DNA from: an uncultured bacterium
GTDB lineage: Bacteria; Hydrogenedentota; Hydrogenedentia; Hydrogenedentales; CAILVY01
DNA length: 58,447 nt
Reading direction: 5' to 3'
Assembly: GCA_937951485.1 (NCBI GenBank)
Contig: CALEDJ010000033.1
Span: forward strand, 1-58,447
Every line of letters starts with the position of its first letter. Positions within the stretch are counted from its first letter, which is position 1. The translations under genes were made by a program, and so were the position numbers. Of this stretch, positions 1 to 9,744 are shown piece by piece. Under the pieces are notes generated by a model. The model was not told the DNA's origin. It searched no databases and worked only from the letters and a program-made list of their open reading frames with translations.

Positions 1-1
1 C

Positions 2-604
2 GGCAGGACGTTGAGCCTGGCGATCACCACGCATGAGGCGTATATCGAGAAGCAGCGTATCGCCCAGGTGCTCGTGGAGCAATTACAGGCCGTCGGCGTC
101 AATGCCACCCACAGAAACGAGGCGGGCGGCACCTGGGCCGACAAATTCCAGTACGGCCAGTTCGAGGCGCAGATGGGCTGGATGACTTGTGGATCGATTA
201 ACGAGCCGTGGAGTTCGCTCGACACCTTCAGCGCATACTGGCTGAAACCCGTGGACGAACGCGCCCAGTTCAACTGCTGGCGATGGGAGAATCACGCCTA
301 TACCGTGTTGGTCGAAGAGATGGGCCGATTGCCGCTGGACGACCCGCGCGTGGACCGGCTTTTTATTGAAGCCATGCGCATCTGGCTGGATGAATTGCCG
401 GTGATCCCCATCACCCAGGCGCGGAAACTGCTGCCCTTCAACCCGACTTTCTGGGAAGGCTGGCCCAGCGCGAACAACAACTACCAGCACCCCTGCCTGT
501 GGTGGCAAACCACCCATATGATTATCCACCGGCTGCGGAAAAGCGAGGCATCGAAAGCGGCGCTGGCGCGCGAAACCGGAAACACCCCGGACAGGGAGCG
601 TTAG
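2..604 (+). CDS. ABC transporter solute-binding protein, family 5 (C-terminal part)
   Basis: The reading frame is open from the left edge, so only about the last 200 residues are present and the true start lies outside the window. The sequence matches the C-terminal lobe of family 5 (DppA/OppA-type) periplasmic binding proteins, including an aromatic-rich tail and a PVIPI segment near the end. It is followed three bases later by a DppB-like permease, and two ATPases come after that, so the operon order is the classical one. In glycan-degrading bacteria such transporters carry oligosaccharides as often as peptides, so the substrate cannot be named. The family call rests mainly on context and general similarity. 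Confidence 0.8.
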   Translation, partial: GRTLSLAITTHEAYIEKQRIAQVLVEQLQAVGVNATHRNEAGGTWADKFQYGQFEAQMGWMTCGSINEPWSSLDTFSAYWLKPVDERAQFNCWRWENHAYTVLVEEMGRLPLDDPRVDRLFIEAMRIWLDELPVIPITQARKLLPFNPTFWEGWPSANNNYQHPCLWWQTTHMIIHRLRKSEASKAALARETGNTPDRER

Positions 605-607
605 CCC

Positions 608-1604
608 ATGCGCGGCATCAGCAAGGCATACCTGATCCAACGCTTCGGCATGTTTGTGATCACGGTCTGGCTGGGGCTGACGCTCATGTTCATCATCCCG
701 AGACTGGCCCCCGGCGACCCTGTCGCGGCCATGGTCTCGCGGCTGGCCGCGCAGGCGGGCCGCGTCGAGCAGAGCGACCAGATCATCGCGGCGTGGCGCG
801 AGCGGTTCGGGCTGGACGCGCCCCTCCCGGTCCAGTATCTACGCTATCTCCACAACTCGTTCCGATTCCGCCTCGGCTATTCCATGGCCTATTTCCCGAC
901 CACGGTCGAGGAGATGATCTTGCGCGCCATGCCGTGGACCTTCGGCCTGCTCACCCTCGCCACGCTGATTTCGTTCACGACAGGCATCGCCATCGGCGCG
1001 TTGCTGGGGTGGCGGCCCACGCCCCGGCTGTTGCGCATGACCCTGCCGCTCACCATGTGTTTCACCGCCATCCCGGCCTTCATGCTGGGCATTCTGCTGA
1101 CCTACGTGTTCGCCTTCGGGCTGCGGCTTTTCCCCTTCGCCGGGGCCTATGCGCGGGGGCTTGCGCCGGAACTGAGTTGGGAATTCGCCGCCAGTGTCAT
1201 CCACCACGGCGCCTTGCCCGCCTGCGCGGTGGTCCTCACGAGCATGGGCCACTGGGCGCTGGGGATGCGCGCCATGATGATCGGCAACGCCGGCGAGGAT
1301 TACATGATCCTGGCTGAAGCGAAAGGACTGCGCCCGGCCCGCATTTTCTGGCTGTATGGCGTGCGCAACGCGATCCTGCCGCAGGTCACCTCGCTGGCGC
1401 TGTCCATCGGCGCCATTGCCGGCGGATCCATCATCGTCGAATACATCTTCACGTATCCCGGCATGGGCTACCTGCTCTACCAGGGCATCGTGAACAACGA
1501 TTATCCGCTGATACAGGGCATTGTGTTTGTGCTGATCTGCGGCGTGGCGGTCGCGGTATTCGTCATTGACCTTATCTATCCGCTCATTGATCCGAGAATC
1601 CGCT

Positions 1605-1618
<14 letters not shown>
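608..1618 (+). CDS. ABC transporter permease, DppB/OppB type
   Basis: The 336-residue protein is an inner-membrane permease of the binding-protein-dependent type. A first membrane segment lies near residues 12-32 (FVITVWLGLTLMFIIP) and is followed by the long periplasmic loop usual for DppB homologues. Several hydrophobic segments follow, with an EAA-like loop (AEAKGLRPARIFWLYGVRNA) that contacts the ATPases. The C-terminus ends in LIDPRIRYE, as is typical of this subfamily. A GGGAG ribosome-binding site lies upstream, and the ATG follows the binding-protein stop by three bases. Its 3' end overlaps the next permease by 14 bases. Confidence 0.95.
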
Positions 1619-2518
<900 letters not shown>

Positions 2519-2522
<4 letters not shown>

Positions 2523-3496
2523 ATCCGGAACAGAAGCCGCCCCTCGTCTTGCGCATTCAAGACCTCCTCGTCCATTACGACACGGGGCCGGCGCCGGTGG
2601 TTGCAGTGAACCGGATAAGTTTTGACGTGCATCGGGGGGAGATTCTGGGGCTGGTGGGCGAATCGGGCTGCGGCAAGAGCACCACGGCGATGGCCATCCT
2701 GCGGCTCTTGCAGCCGCCGGGCCGCGTAGTGGGCGGGCGCGTCCTGCTGGATGATACCGACGTATTGAAACTCGGCCCGGCCGCGCTGCGCGCCTTCCGC
2801 TGGCGGCGCGTCGCCCTGATCCCGCAGGGCGCGATGAACGCCCTGAACCCCGTGATGCGCATCCGCCGCCAACTGGCCGACGCCATCGCCGCCCACGCCA
2901 ATGCAAACGGCCGCGCGGCGCTGCGCGCGCGCATCGGCGAACTGATGGACCTGGTCGGACTGCCGGAACGGGTCGGCGACCTGTTTCCCCATGAACTCAG
3001 CGGCGGCATGAAACAGCGCGTGTGCATCGCCATGGCCGTCGCGCTCAATCCGCCGCTGGTCATTGCCGACGAGCCGACCAGCGCCCTCGACGTGGTCGTG
3101 CAGCGCCTGGTCGCCATGAACCTCCTGAACATCAAAAACACCCTCGGCAACGCCATGATCCTGATCGGCCATGATATGGGCCTCATGGCGCAACTGACCG
3201 ACCGCGTGGCCGTGATGTATGCGGGCGCCATGGTCGAAATCGCGCCCACCCGCGCCATTTTCGGCCGGCCCATGCACCCCTACACGCAACAGTTGATCGA
3301 GTCGGTGCCCTCGATAAAGGTCAAGAAGGCATTGCGCGTGTTTCCCGGCGGCCCGCCCGACCTGCGCAACCTGCCCCCGGGATGCCCCTTCGCCCCGCGC
3401 TGTGGGTGCATCGGGCCGCAGTGCGAGAAGAAAATACCCCCGTTGCGCGAATGTGCGCCCAATCACTGGATGGCTTGTCATCGCCATGACGAATAA
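2519..3496 (+). CDS. ABC transporter ATP-binding protein, DppD/OppD type
   Basis: The 325-residue ATPase has Walker A GESGCGKST at residues 47-55, signature LSGGMKQRV, Walker B LVIADEP with the following TSALD, and an H-loop (IGHD). The C-terminus carries the oligopeptide/dipeptide transporter extension with the cysteine pattern CPFAPRCGCIGPQC, which in DppD/OppD homologues can bind an iron-sulfur cluster. The start is the ATG inside the ATGA overlap with the permease gene. A longer in-frame extension upstream would run antiparallel to no known domain and is rejected. It acts as a heterodimer with the next gene product. Confidence 0.95.
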
Positions 3497-4511
3497 CCGC
3501 GAAAACGAAACAACGCACGGCGCGCCCCTCCTCGAAGTGCGTGATGCCGTGAAGGTTTACGGCGGCGGGTTCCTGAGTGCCGGGCGGCGCGTCACGGCGC
3601 TGCGGGATGTGTCGCTGACACTGTCGGGAAAACCGCCGCGGATCACGGCGGTGGCGGGGGAAAGCGGCAGCGGCAAATCCACCCTGGCCGGGGCGGTGCT
3701 TGGATTCGTATGGCTGGACCAGGGTCGGGTGTTGTTTCGCGGGCGGGACGTGGCCACCATGTCACGGGGGGAACGGTTCGAGTATCGGCGCGCGGTTCAG
3801 GCCGTCTTTCAGGACCCCTATGCGGTCTTCAATCCCTTCTACCATACCGATCACATCTTCCATCTGGTCATGCGGCGTTTTCGCATCGCCGCGAACCGAC
3901 GCGACGCCCGCGCACGCATCGTCGAGGCGCTCGACAAGGTGGGACTGCGGTCCGATGACGTGCTCGGCAAGCATCCGCACCAACTCAGCGGGGGGCAGCG
4001 TCAGCGCGTCATGATCGCCCGCGCCTGTCTCATGGCGCCCCGGTTGATCGTGGCCGACGAACCCGTCTCGATGGTGGACGCATCCCTGCGTTCGCTGATC
4101 CTCGACATCATGCAGCGACTGCGTGACGAGGATGGCATCTCGTTTCTCTATATCACGCACGACCTCAGCACCGCTTACCAGATCAGCGACGACATTCACA
4201 TTTTCTACCAGGGCGCGCTGGTGGAAAGCGGCCCCGTGGACGAGGTGCTGGGCAATCCACGGCATCCCTACACCCAACTCCTCATCGAATCCATCCCCGC
4301 GCCCGATCCTGACCGCCGGTGGGAGGTCAAGGCCGCTCCCGCCGTCGAAGAAACCGGCGCAGGCGATGCGGACGCCGCCTGCCCCTTCCAGCCGCGCTGT
4401 CCCAAACGCATGGAGCAATGCAAGTACCGGCGCCCCGCCTCAACAACCCTTGAAGGCACGCACCATATTGCCTGTCACCTTTTCGGCGCAGACAAGAATA
4501 AACAGGATTAA
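3486..4511 (+). CDS. ABC transporter ATP-binding protein, DppF/OppF type
   Basis: The 341-residue second ATPase of the importer has Walker A GESGSGKST, signature LSGGQRQRV, Walker B LIVADEPVSMVD and an ITHD H-loop. The C-terminal cysteine cluster is CPFQPRCPKRMEQC. The ATG at 3486 overlaps the end of the DppD-like gene by 11 bases. A linker between the Walker B and H-loop regions includes DEDGISFLY, usual for OppF. This is the last gene of the operon. The next gene is convergent, ending 76 bases away, and no clear hairpin terminator is visible between them. Confidence 0.95.
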   Translation: MTNNRENETTHGAPLLEVRDAVKVYGGGFLSAGRRVTALRDVSLTLSGKPPRITAVAGESGSGKSTLAGAVLGFVWLDQGRVLFRGRDVATMSRGERFEYRRAVQAVFQDPYAVFNPFYHTDHIFHLVMRRFRIAANRRDARARIVEALDKVGLRSDDVLGKHPHQLSGGQRQRVMIARACLMAPRLIVADEPVSMVDASLRSLILDIMQRLRDEDGISFLYITHDLSTAYQISDDIHIFYQGALVESGPVDEVLGNPRHPYTQLLIESIPAPDPDRRWEVKAAPAVEETGAGDADAACPFQPRCPKRMEQCKYRRPASTTLEGTHHIACHLFGADKNKQD

Positions 4512-4587
4512 ATAGGAACAATTTCTTGTTTTGCCCTCCATTAGCCGCGAACGCTTATGACGGCGTGCAGGTGATTGCCGCAGTGGT

Positions 4588-6900
4588 TCACTCCGAAGCC
4601 CCGATGGGCCATACATTCAATGTGTATTTTCCCGTGTCGGATAGTTCGAACGGACCGGGAAACGGATTGTCTTCGTTTCTATATCCTCCGAAATAGTCCG
4701 TGGCAATGCGAACAGGCGACCCGTCGCGATTGACATAGGGCAGGTCGGGAACCTTCGCTTTTCCCAGCAAGTCGGTAGTTACAAGGGGCCGTCGGCATTC
4801 CTGGATGCGGGCGGCGTCAAGTGTGATTTCAAGATGGCACCCTTCCGATTTGTGGGTCAGGACAAGACCCGGGTCATGGTCCTGCAACCCCAAAGCCGCC
4901 TCTTCATGTTCTGACAGTTCCGCGCCCGCGAGATAAACATTGCCGCCCAGGAAGGATGGAAAATCCTTTGCCTTGCAGGCGTTCAAACCTCGGGAACGCA
5001 CAAAGATGTTGTTGTAATAGCGGTCATCGCCGCAGGGATTGTTGTGCATGCCCGCGAGTTCCGTCGAGTGCGGCTTATGGAACGGGGTCATCCGCGCGTC
5101 GAAGCCGAGAATGTGAATGTTGCCGGCGAAAAGATTGTGCGCGTAGGCCGTGCCCTGCGACAGGGACAGGACGGATTTTTTCGAGAGAAAGAGATTGTTG
5201 TCCACAAGCAGCGGCCCATGGTTCACCTCGACAAACAAATCCTGTCCCGCGTTATCGTGAAACAGATTCCGCGATACGCGCGCGCCCTGCGCCATCCAAT
5301 CCAGCCACAGACCCATATTGCACCGATAGATATGGTTGCCGCTGATTTCCGCATCAATCGCGGCGTGGATTTTTATCCCCGCCATCTCCGCCCCGGTGAA
5401 CAGACGCCGCACATGGATATCATGGATGGTATTGCCGGTAATCGTACTGAAAATCGCGCCGAGACTGCCGACCAGCCCCGCCTGCTCACAGTGTGAAATG
5501 GTATTGTTCCGCACAATGTGGCCGCCGATGGTGTCCTTGTTCCAGCCGTTTTCCAGTGCGCGATGGATGGTCTCGACATAGCCTTCGGCGGTGTCGGCGG
5601 AAGTGTTGTCCCACTGGTCGCCGTATTTCCCCAGCGTCACGCCGGTGCAGACTGAATAACGGATATCGTTGTTCTCGATGATCCACCCCTTGCTCCAGTG
5701 GGTTCCGATCAATCCGATCTGCTCGGCCGTGGGCGGCGCCCATTGCGTGGCCGCGTGTTTCATCGAAAAGCCCCGCACGGTGATGTAGTTGATGAACGGC
5801 TTTTCGGGATAGAAAACCGCCTTGCGCACATTGATTTCCACCAGACGATCGTTGGGATTCACCCCCTTGAATTGCGCCCAGATGGTGGTATGCTCCGCGG
5901 CCACCTCGGCGTACCACAATGAGACGTCGGTGGGCCTGTCTTCAGGTTCGGCGTTCTTGAACACGAGACACAGCGTTTGGACCCCGCTCACCGGCTTTAT
6001 CTCGGCCTTGAAACTGGCCCATTCCTGCCACCCCCCGGTGTGCGGCACGGTGCACACGCCCAGCAGGTCCCCGTCCGGGCCATCCAAGCGAATCTCGATG
6101 AGACCGCCGTCGCTCGCCGACGCGGCGCGGATTTCCATCGAGGTGGTATTCTGCTTGAAATCAACGTCCGTATATCTGACCCAATGCCCATGCAGAATAA
6201 ACCCGATGCATTCCCCGCCTTCCGAGCAGGGGGCATTCTGCGTGCCGCTTTTCTCGGCAAAGTCCGGCGCTTGAATCCGCCGGGCGTCTGCCGCGCCGGG
6301 CCGCAGCCACGCCACGTTCAGCAAATAGTTTTGTCCTCCCGGACTGTACCACGAAGGAATGGTTCCCGCGGGCTGCATGACCTCATCCAACACGGCTGCC
6401 TCGACCAGCCAGTGCCCGTCAAGATAGACCGCGCCGGTATGGTGTTTGCGCCCCAAGGGATTGAACCAGTCGCCGCGAATCGGGTCGCTGTAAGGATTAT
6501 AATCGCCGAAAAACGCATTGGGCAGCACCACTTTCCACGTGTCATACGCCACCCATTCCCATCCCGTCACAATTTCCGACCCTTTAATCTCGACGCGTTC
6601 ACCGGGAGCCGCCTGGTAGGTGATGCGTTTTGTGTCGGATTCTCCACCGCGCGGCGGCGCAACCCGCTCGCGGTATACCCCTTCATGCACCGTAATGACA
6701 TCGCCCGGCTGCGCACGCAGCGCCGCCGCCGAGATGGTCCGCAGCATGCTGGCCGGAGACCCATCGTTGGCATCGTCGCCATGGACGGAAACATGATACT
6801 CTCTTGATGTCCCGCCTTCGTGCGGCGCTTCCTCGGCATAGGCCAAACCGGAAATGCCAAGCGCCGCGCAAACCGATAGAAAAATAAGGCTAACCAACAT
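4588..6900 (-). CDS. Secreted right-handed beta-helix protein with CBM6-like insert
   Basis: The 770-residue exported protein starts with a signal peptide (MLVSLIFLSVCAALGISGLAYA). The ATG at 6900 is chosen because GGAAGGGAG lies at the right spacing, rather than the upstream in-frame ATG. Residues about 30-110 show the DUF1565/pectate-lyase-like opening (GDDANDGSP, then PGDVITVHEGVYRE). Around residues 240-340 there is a module resembling CBM6 (IEIRLDGPDGDLLG, TGGWQEW, LCLVFKN). After residue 380 come beta-helix coils with N-rich turns such as IIENNDIRYS, IVRNNTISHC and ITGNTIHDIH. It probably binds and cleaves or isomerises an extracellular polysaccharide, but catalytic residues cannot be assigned. 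It is convergent with the ABC operon, which could import its products. Confidence 0.82.
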   Translation of the reverse strand: MLVSLIFLSVCAALGISGLAYAEEAPHEGGTSREYHVSVHGDDANDGSPASMLRTISAAALRAQPGDVITVHEGVYRERVAPPRGGESDTKRITYQAAPGERVEIKGSEIVTGWEWVAYDTWKVVLPNAFFGDYNPYSDPIRGDWFNPLGRKHHTGAVYLDGHWLVEAAVLDEVMQPAGTIPSWYSPGGQNYLLNVAWLRPGAADARRIQAPDFAEKSGTQNAPCSEGGECIGFILHGHWVRYTDVDFKQNTTSMEIRAASASDGGLIEIRLDGPDGDLLGVCTVPHTGGWQEWASFKAEIKPVSGVQTLCLVFKNAEPEDRPTDVSLWYAEVAAEHTTIWAQFKGVNPNDRLVEINVRKAVFYPEKPFINYITVRGFSMKHAATQWAPPTAEQIGLIGTHWSKGWIIENNDIRYSVCTGVTLGKYGDQWDNTSADTAEGYVETIHRALENGWNKDTIGGHIVRNNTISHCEQAGLVGSLGAIFSTITGNTIHDIHVRRLFTGAEMAGIKIHAAIDAEISGNHIYRCNMGLWLDWMAQGARVSRNLFHDNAGQDLFVEVNHGPLLVDNNLFLSKKSVLSLSQGTAYAHNLFAGNIHILGFDARMTPFHKPHSTELAGMHNNPCGDDRYYNNIFVRSRGLNACKAKDFPSFLGGNVYLAGAELSEHEEAALGLQDHDPGLVLTHKSEGCHLEITLDAARIQECRRPLVTTDLLGKAKVPDLPYVNRDGSPVRIATDYFGGYRNEDNPFPGPFELSDTGKYTLNVWPIGASE

Positions 6901-7020
6901 GATGTAACTCCCTTCCATTGGGATTCGTTCTGGATACCCACGCCCTACACCCAAACCTCGATACTATCGAAGGTGAATCCAGCATTCAAGCACGACTGCG
7001 CTATTTTGCAGCACCCCGTT

Positions 7021-7044
7021 TGGATTCATTGCGTTGAAGCCTAT
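7021..7044 (+). repeat. Direct repeat, copy 1
   Basis: TGGATTCATTGCGTTGAAG followed by CCTAT here matches the second copy at 7193 with one substitution, and similarity (ATGATT) resumes after a 3-base gap. The copies are 172 bases apart and in the same orientation. Confidence 0.8.
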
Positions 7045-7129
7045 TTCAAATGATTCCGTGTTGCCTGGCGTTTCAGCGAAAAACAACGTCGTGCCCGCCC
7101 TTCGACCTCCCTTGCATTGTTCTGTTCGA

Positions 7130-7190
7130 TAAGATCGCAAATGTCTCGACGATTTGTCTCCCGGCAAGATTTCAGATGGCGCGATTCGTA
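7130..7190 (-). mobile_element. Remnant of an insertion-sequence end
   Basis: On the minus strand, bases 7151-7130 match 58094-58115 with one mismatch in 22 (core GACATTTGCGATCTTA). Weaker similarity continues on the outer side (ATCTTGCCGGGAG against ATCTTACCCGTGGGGG). The other copy lies beside an integrase-type transposase gene. This one has no transposase and is interpreted as a solo end left after loss of the element. Confidence 0.55.
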
Positions 7191-7192
7191 TG

Positions 7193-7216
7193 TGGATTCA
7201 TTGCGTTGAAGTCTAT
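7193..7216 (+). repeat. Direct repeat, copy 2
   Basis: This is the second copy of TGGATTCATTGCGTTGAAG, followed by TCTAT. With the copy at 7021 it brackets an IS-end remnant, so it may record a local duplication or an imprecise insertion/excision. Confidence 0.8.
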
Positions 7217-7344
7217 ATGATTGGATACGCGTACAAAATGACCAAGTTGAAGAGGGTTTTGGGGGTGACAGGTTGGTCACGTTGGCAGAAACAGGAACGC
7301 AGCGGGTGTTTTTGAAAGCATGCCATATTACATGACAGGGAACT

Positions 7345-9726
7345 ATGAACATGTGTCAAATGGCGTTGGTTGTGTTGTTTGGGGTTGTTGCGGCGACCGG
7401 GCCGGTAATGGCGATTGACCTCCGAGAAACCGCAGTCGTTGTGCGTTCGGGTGGCGTTTCTCCTGCCGAGCAGATGGCGGGTGTCATTCTGGTGGAAGAA
7501 ATGAAGAAAAGGGCGGGGCTTTCGTGGGAACTTGTTACGCAGTGGCCCGCAAAGGGGGCGGTAATCGCGATTACAACGAGGGATAACGCCTTGTTGGCGG
7601 GTCGGGTCGTGCCGGCACGCAACGGACAGGACCTTCCCGAGGCGAAGCCGGAAGGCTATCGGATCGTGACAGACCTTTCCGGCGCACAGCCCGTTATCTG
7701 GATTATCGGCGCGGATGGACGCGGCGCGATGTTCGGTGCGGGTCATCTCCTGAGAAGTTTCGACTGGTTGCCCGGGGAGGCGTCCTTGCGGGAACCACTC
7801 GACGTGGCGACCGCGCCCGAATACCCCCTTCGTGGTCATCAGTTGGGGTATCGGTATCAATCCAACAGTTATGACGCCTGGACCACCGAAACCTATGAGC
7901 AGTACATCCGCGATTTGGTCGTCTTCGGAACCAATGCCATCGAGCAGATTCCATTTCAGGATGACCGGGTCAGCCCGCACTTTCCCATCCCCCGGCATGA
8001 CATGAACGTGGCGGTGAGTGCGATCTGCGCCCGCTACGATCTCGAATACTGGATTTGGACCCCCGCCGAGTTCCACCTCGGCGACGCGGAAAAGCGCGCC
8101 AAACACCTGGAGGAACACGCAAGGCTGTACCGCGATGCGCCACGAATTGACGGCGTATTCTTCCCCGGCGGCGACCCGGGCCGGAATCACCCCGAATACG
8201 TGATGCCCTTCCTGGAAGATTTGGCGGCGCTGCTCGCCGAAACACACCCGAACGCAAAGATATGGTTGTCGCTTCAGTGGTTCGACGCGGCAATGACGGA
8301 GTATATCTTCGAATACCTTGACCGCGAAAAGCCATCATGGTTCGCGGGCATGGTCATGGGGCCGGGTGCGCCGCCGCTCATTCCGACGCGCCGGCGCCTG
8401 CCCGAACGCTATAAACTGCGTCATTACCCCGACATCACGCACACCATCCGCAGCCAGTACCCGACGCCGTGGTGGGACCCCGCCTACAACGCCACGCTGG
8501 GCCGCGAGCCAATCAATCCGGAACCGTTGCGCTATGGCCTTGTCCACAACGAATTCGCCCCATCTACCGACGGGTTCATCACCTACTCTGACGGCATCAA
8601 TGACGATGTAAACAAAATCGTCTGGAGCATGCTGGGATGGGATACAACCCGCGATGTGCGCGATATCCTGATCGAGTACTCCTGCTGCTTCTTCGGGCGG
8701 GACCTGGCCGAAAGCGCGGCGGACGGCATCATTCAACTCGAACAAAACTGGCGCGGACCGCTGTACGAAAATGCAGCCGTGGATGCGACGCTCGCCCATT
8801 GGAGGAAAATGGATAGCGAACATGCGGCACACTTGCAGAACAACTGGCGGTGGCAGTGCTGCATGCTCCGCGCTTATTACGACGCCTATACCCGGCATCG
8901 CCTGATTTATGAACACAAACTGGAACTGGAAGCAAACAAAGCCATGCTCGAACTGGCGCAGGAGAATCCGGACGCGGCGATGGACGCCGCCCTTGCCATC
9001 TACAACAAAGCGGAAACACAACGGATTCTGCCGGATTACCATCAGACGATCGTGAAGTACTGCGACGCCCTTTTTGAGAACATCGGCCTGCAAACGAGCG
9101 TCGAACGCTACAAAGCCTGCCACTATGAGCGCGGCTGTATTCTCGATTTCATTCACTATCCCCTGAACAGCAGATGGTGGGTGGAGGACCAGTTCAAGGA
9201 GATCAGGGAACTTGACAGCGACGCGGAGAAAACCGCGCGCATCGTTGCCATCGCCACATGGGAACATCCCGGTCCCGGCAGTTTCTATGACGACATCGGA
9301 AATGTGTGGAAGAACCCCCGCCGCATTCGCAGCGAAGACCTGACCACCGACCCGCTCATGGAACGCAACCACAATGCCGGTTTCATGTGGTGGGACGACG
9401 GATGGACGCGACGGCGGCCCTCATGGGTCAGTTACCAGGACACAGGGACAGGCCTGCGCTACAACGGCCTGGACCCCAAGGCCACATACCTTTTGCGTGT
9501 GACAGGTTATCGCAACCCACGCGTATTCGCCAATGGGGAACCATTGCAGCGGATGGAAGAAGGCGTGAAACAAATCGGAGAATTCATCCATTTCCCCATC
9601 CCAAAGGAACTGTATCAGGACGGATTCCTCGTCATCACATGGCACGGCGCCCCGGAGGAAGCGGTCACTCTCAACTGGCGCGAGCACTCGCGACTGACGG
9701 AAGCCTGGCTGCTGAAGAACCCCTGA
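7345..9726 (+). CDS. Secreted glycoside-hydrolase-like protein (GH67/GH20-like architecture)
   Basis: The 793-residue protein has a cleavable signal peptide (to about residue 24, ending VMA). Residues 25-150 resemble the small alpha/beta domain that precedes the barrel in GH20, GH67 and GH84 enzymes (AGVILVEEMKKRAG, then IIGADGRGAMFGAGHLLR). A TIM-barrel-like region follows, with EQIPFQDDRVSP and the acidic loop DGVFFPGGDPG near residue 268. The C-terminal 150 residues look like a beta-sandwich. AGGGAAC lies just upstream of the ATG. A substrate cannot be deduced. The gene stands alone, convergent with the PhoD-like gene (18-base gap). Uronic-acid or hexosamine glycans would fit the fold. Assignment to a particular CAZy family is uncertain. 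Confidence 0.65.
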   Translation: MNMCQMALVVLFGVVAATGPVMAIDLRETAVVVRSGGVSPAEQMAGVILVEEMKKRAGLSWELVTQWPAKGAVIAITTRDNALLAGRVVPARNGQDLPEAKPEGYRIVTDLSGAQPVIWIIGADGRGAMFGAGHLLRSFDWLPGEASLREPLDVATAPEYPLRGHQLGYRYQSNSYDAWTTETYEQYIRDLVVFGTNAIEQIPFQDDRVSPHFPIPRHDMNVAVSAICARYDLEYWIWTPAEFHLGDAEKRAKHLEEHARLYRDAPRIDGVFFPGGDPGRNHPEYVMPFLEDLAALLAETHPNAKIWLSLQWFDAAMTEYIFEYLDREKPSWFAGMVMGPGAPPLIPTRRRLPERYKLRHYPDITHTIRSQYPTPWWDPAYNATLGREPINPEPLRYGLVHNEFAPSTDGFITYSDGINDDVNKIVWSMLGWDTTRDVRDILIEYSCCFFGRDLAESAADGIIQLEQNWRGPLYENAAVDATLAHWRKMDSEHAAHLQNNWRWQCCMLRAYYDAYTRHRLIYEHKLELEANKAMLELAQENPDAAMDAALAIYNKAETQRILPDYHQTIVKYCDALFENIGLQTSVERYKACHYERGCILDFIHYPLNSRWWVEDQFKEIRELDSDAEKTARIVAIATWEHPGPGSFYDDIGNVWKNPRRIRSEDLTTDPLMERNHNAGFMWWDDGWTRRRPSWVSYQDTGTGLRYNGLDPKATYLLRVTGYRNPRVFANGEPLQRMEEGVKQIGEFIHFPIPKELYQDGFLVITWHGAPEEAVTLNWREHSRLTEAWLLKNP

Positions 9727-9744
9727 GCCTCACCATACCCTTCG

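Larger units (their letters stand above)
6901..7344. other. Intergenic region holding a direct repeat pair and an IS-end remnant
   Basis: This 444-base spacer separates two divergent secreted-enzyme genes and must hold both promoters. It contains a 24-base imperfect direct repeat (7021 and 7193) flanking a fragment that matches the insertion-sequence end near 58.1 kb. A GTGAC-N6-GTCAC inverted repeat at 7265-7280 resembles a CRP/FNR-type half-site arrangement and lies 65 bases before the next start codon. It is only a weak candidate. Short ORFs on the minus strand show no recognisable domain. Confidence 0.5.

Noticed and set aside
499-1317. Long plus-strand ORF overlapping the binding protein and first permease
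   Set aside because: It is Arg/His/Pro-rich, has no domain, and is a frame shadow of two well-supported ABC genes.
7213-8247. 344-codon minus-strand ORF over the start of the GH67/GH20-like gene
   Set aside because: No recognisable domain, and it would overlap the whole 5' part of a well-supported secreted-enzyme gene.
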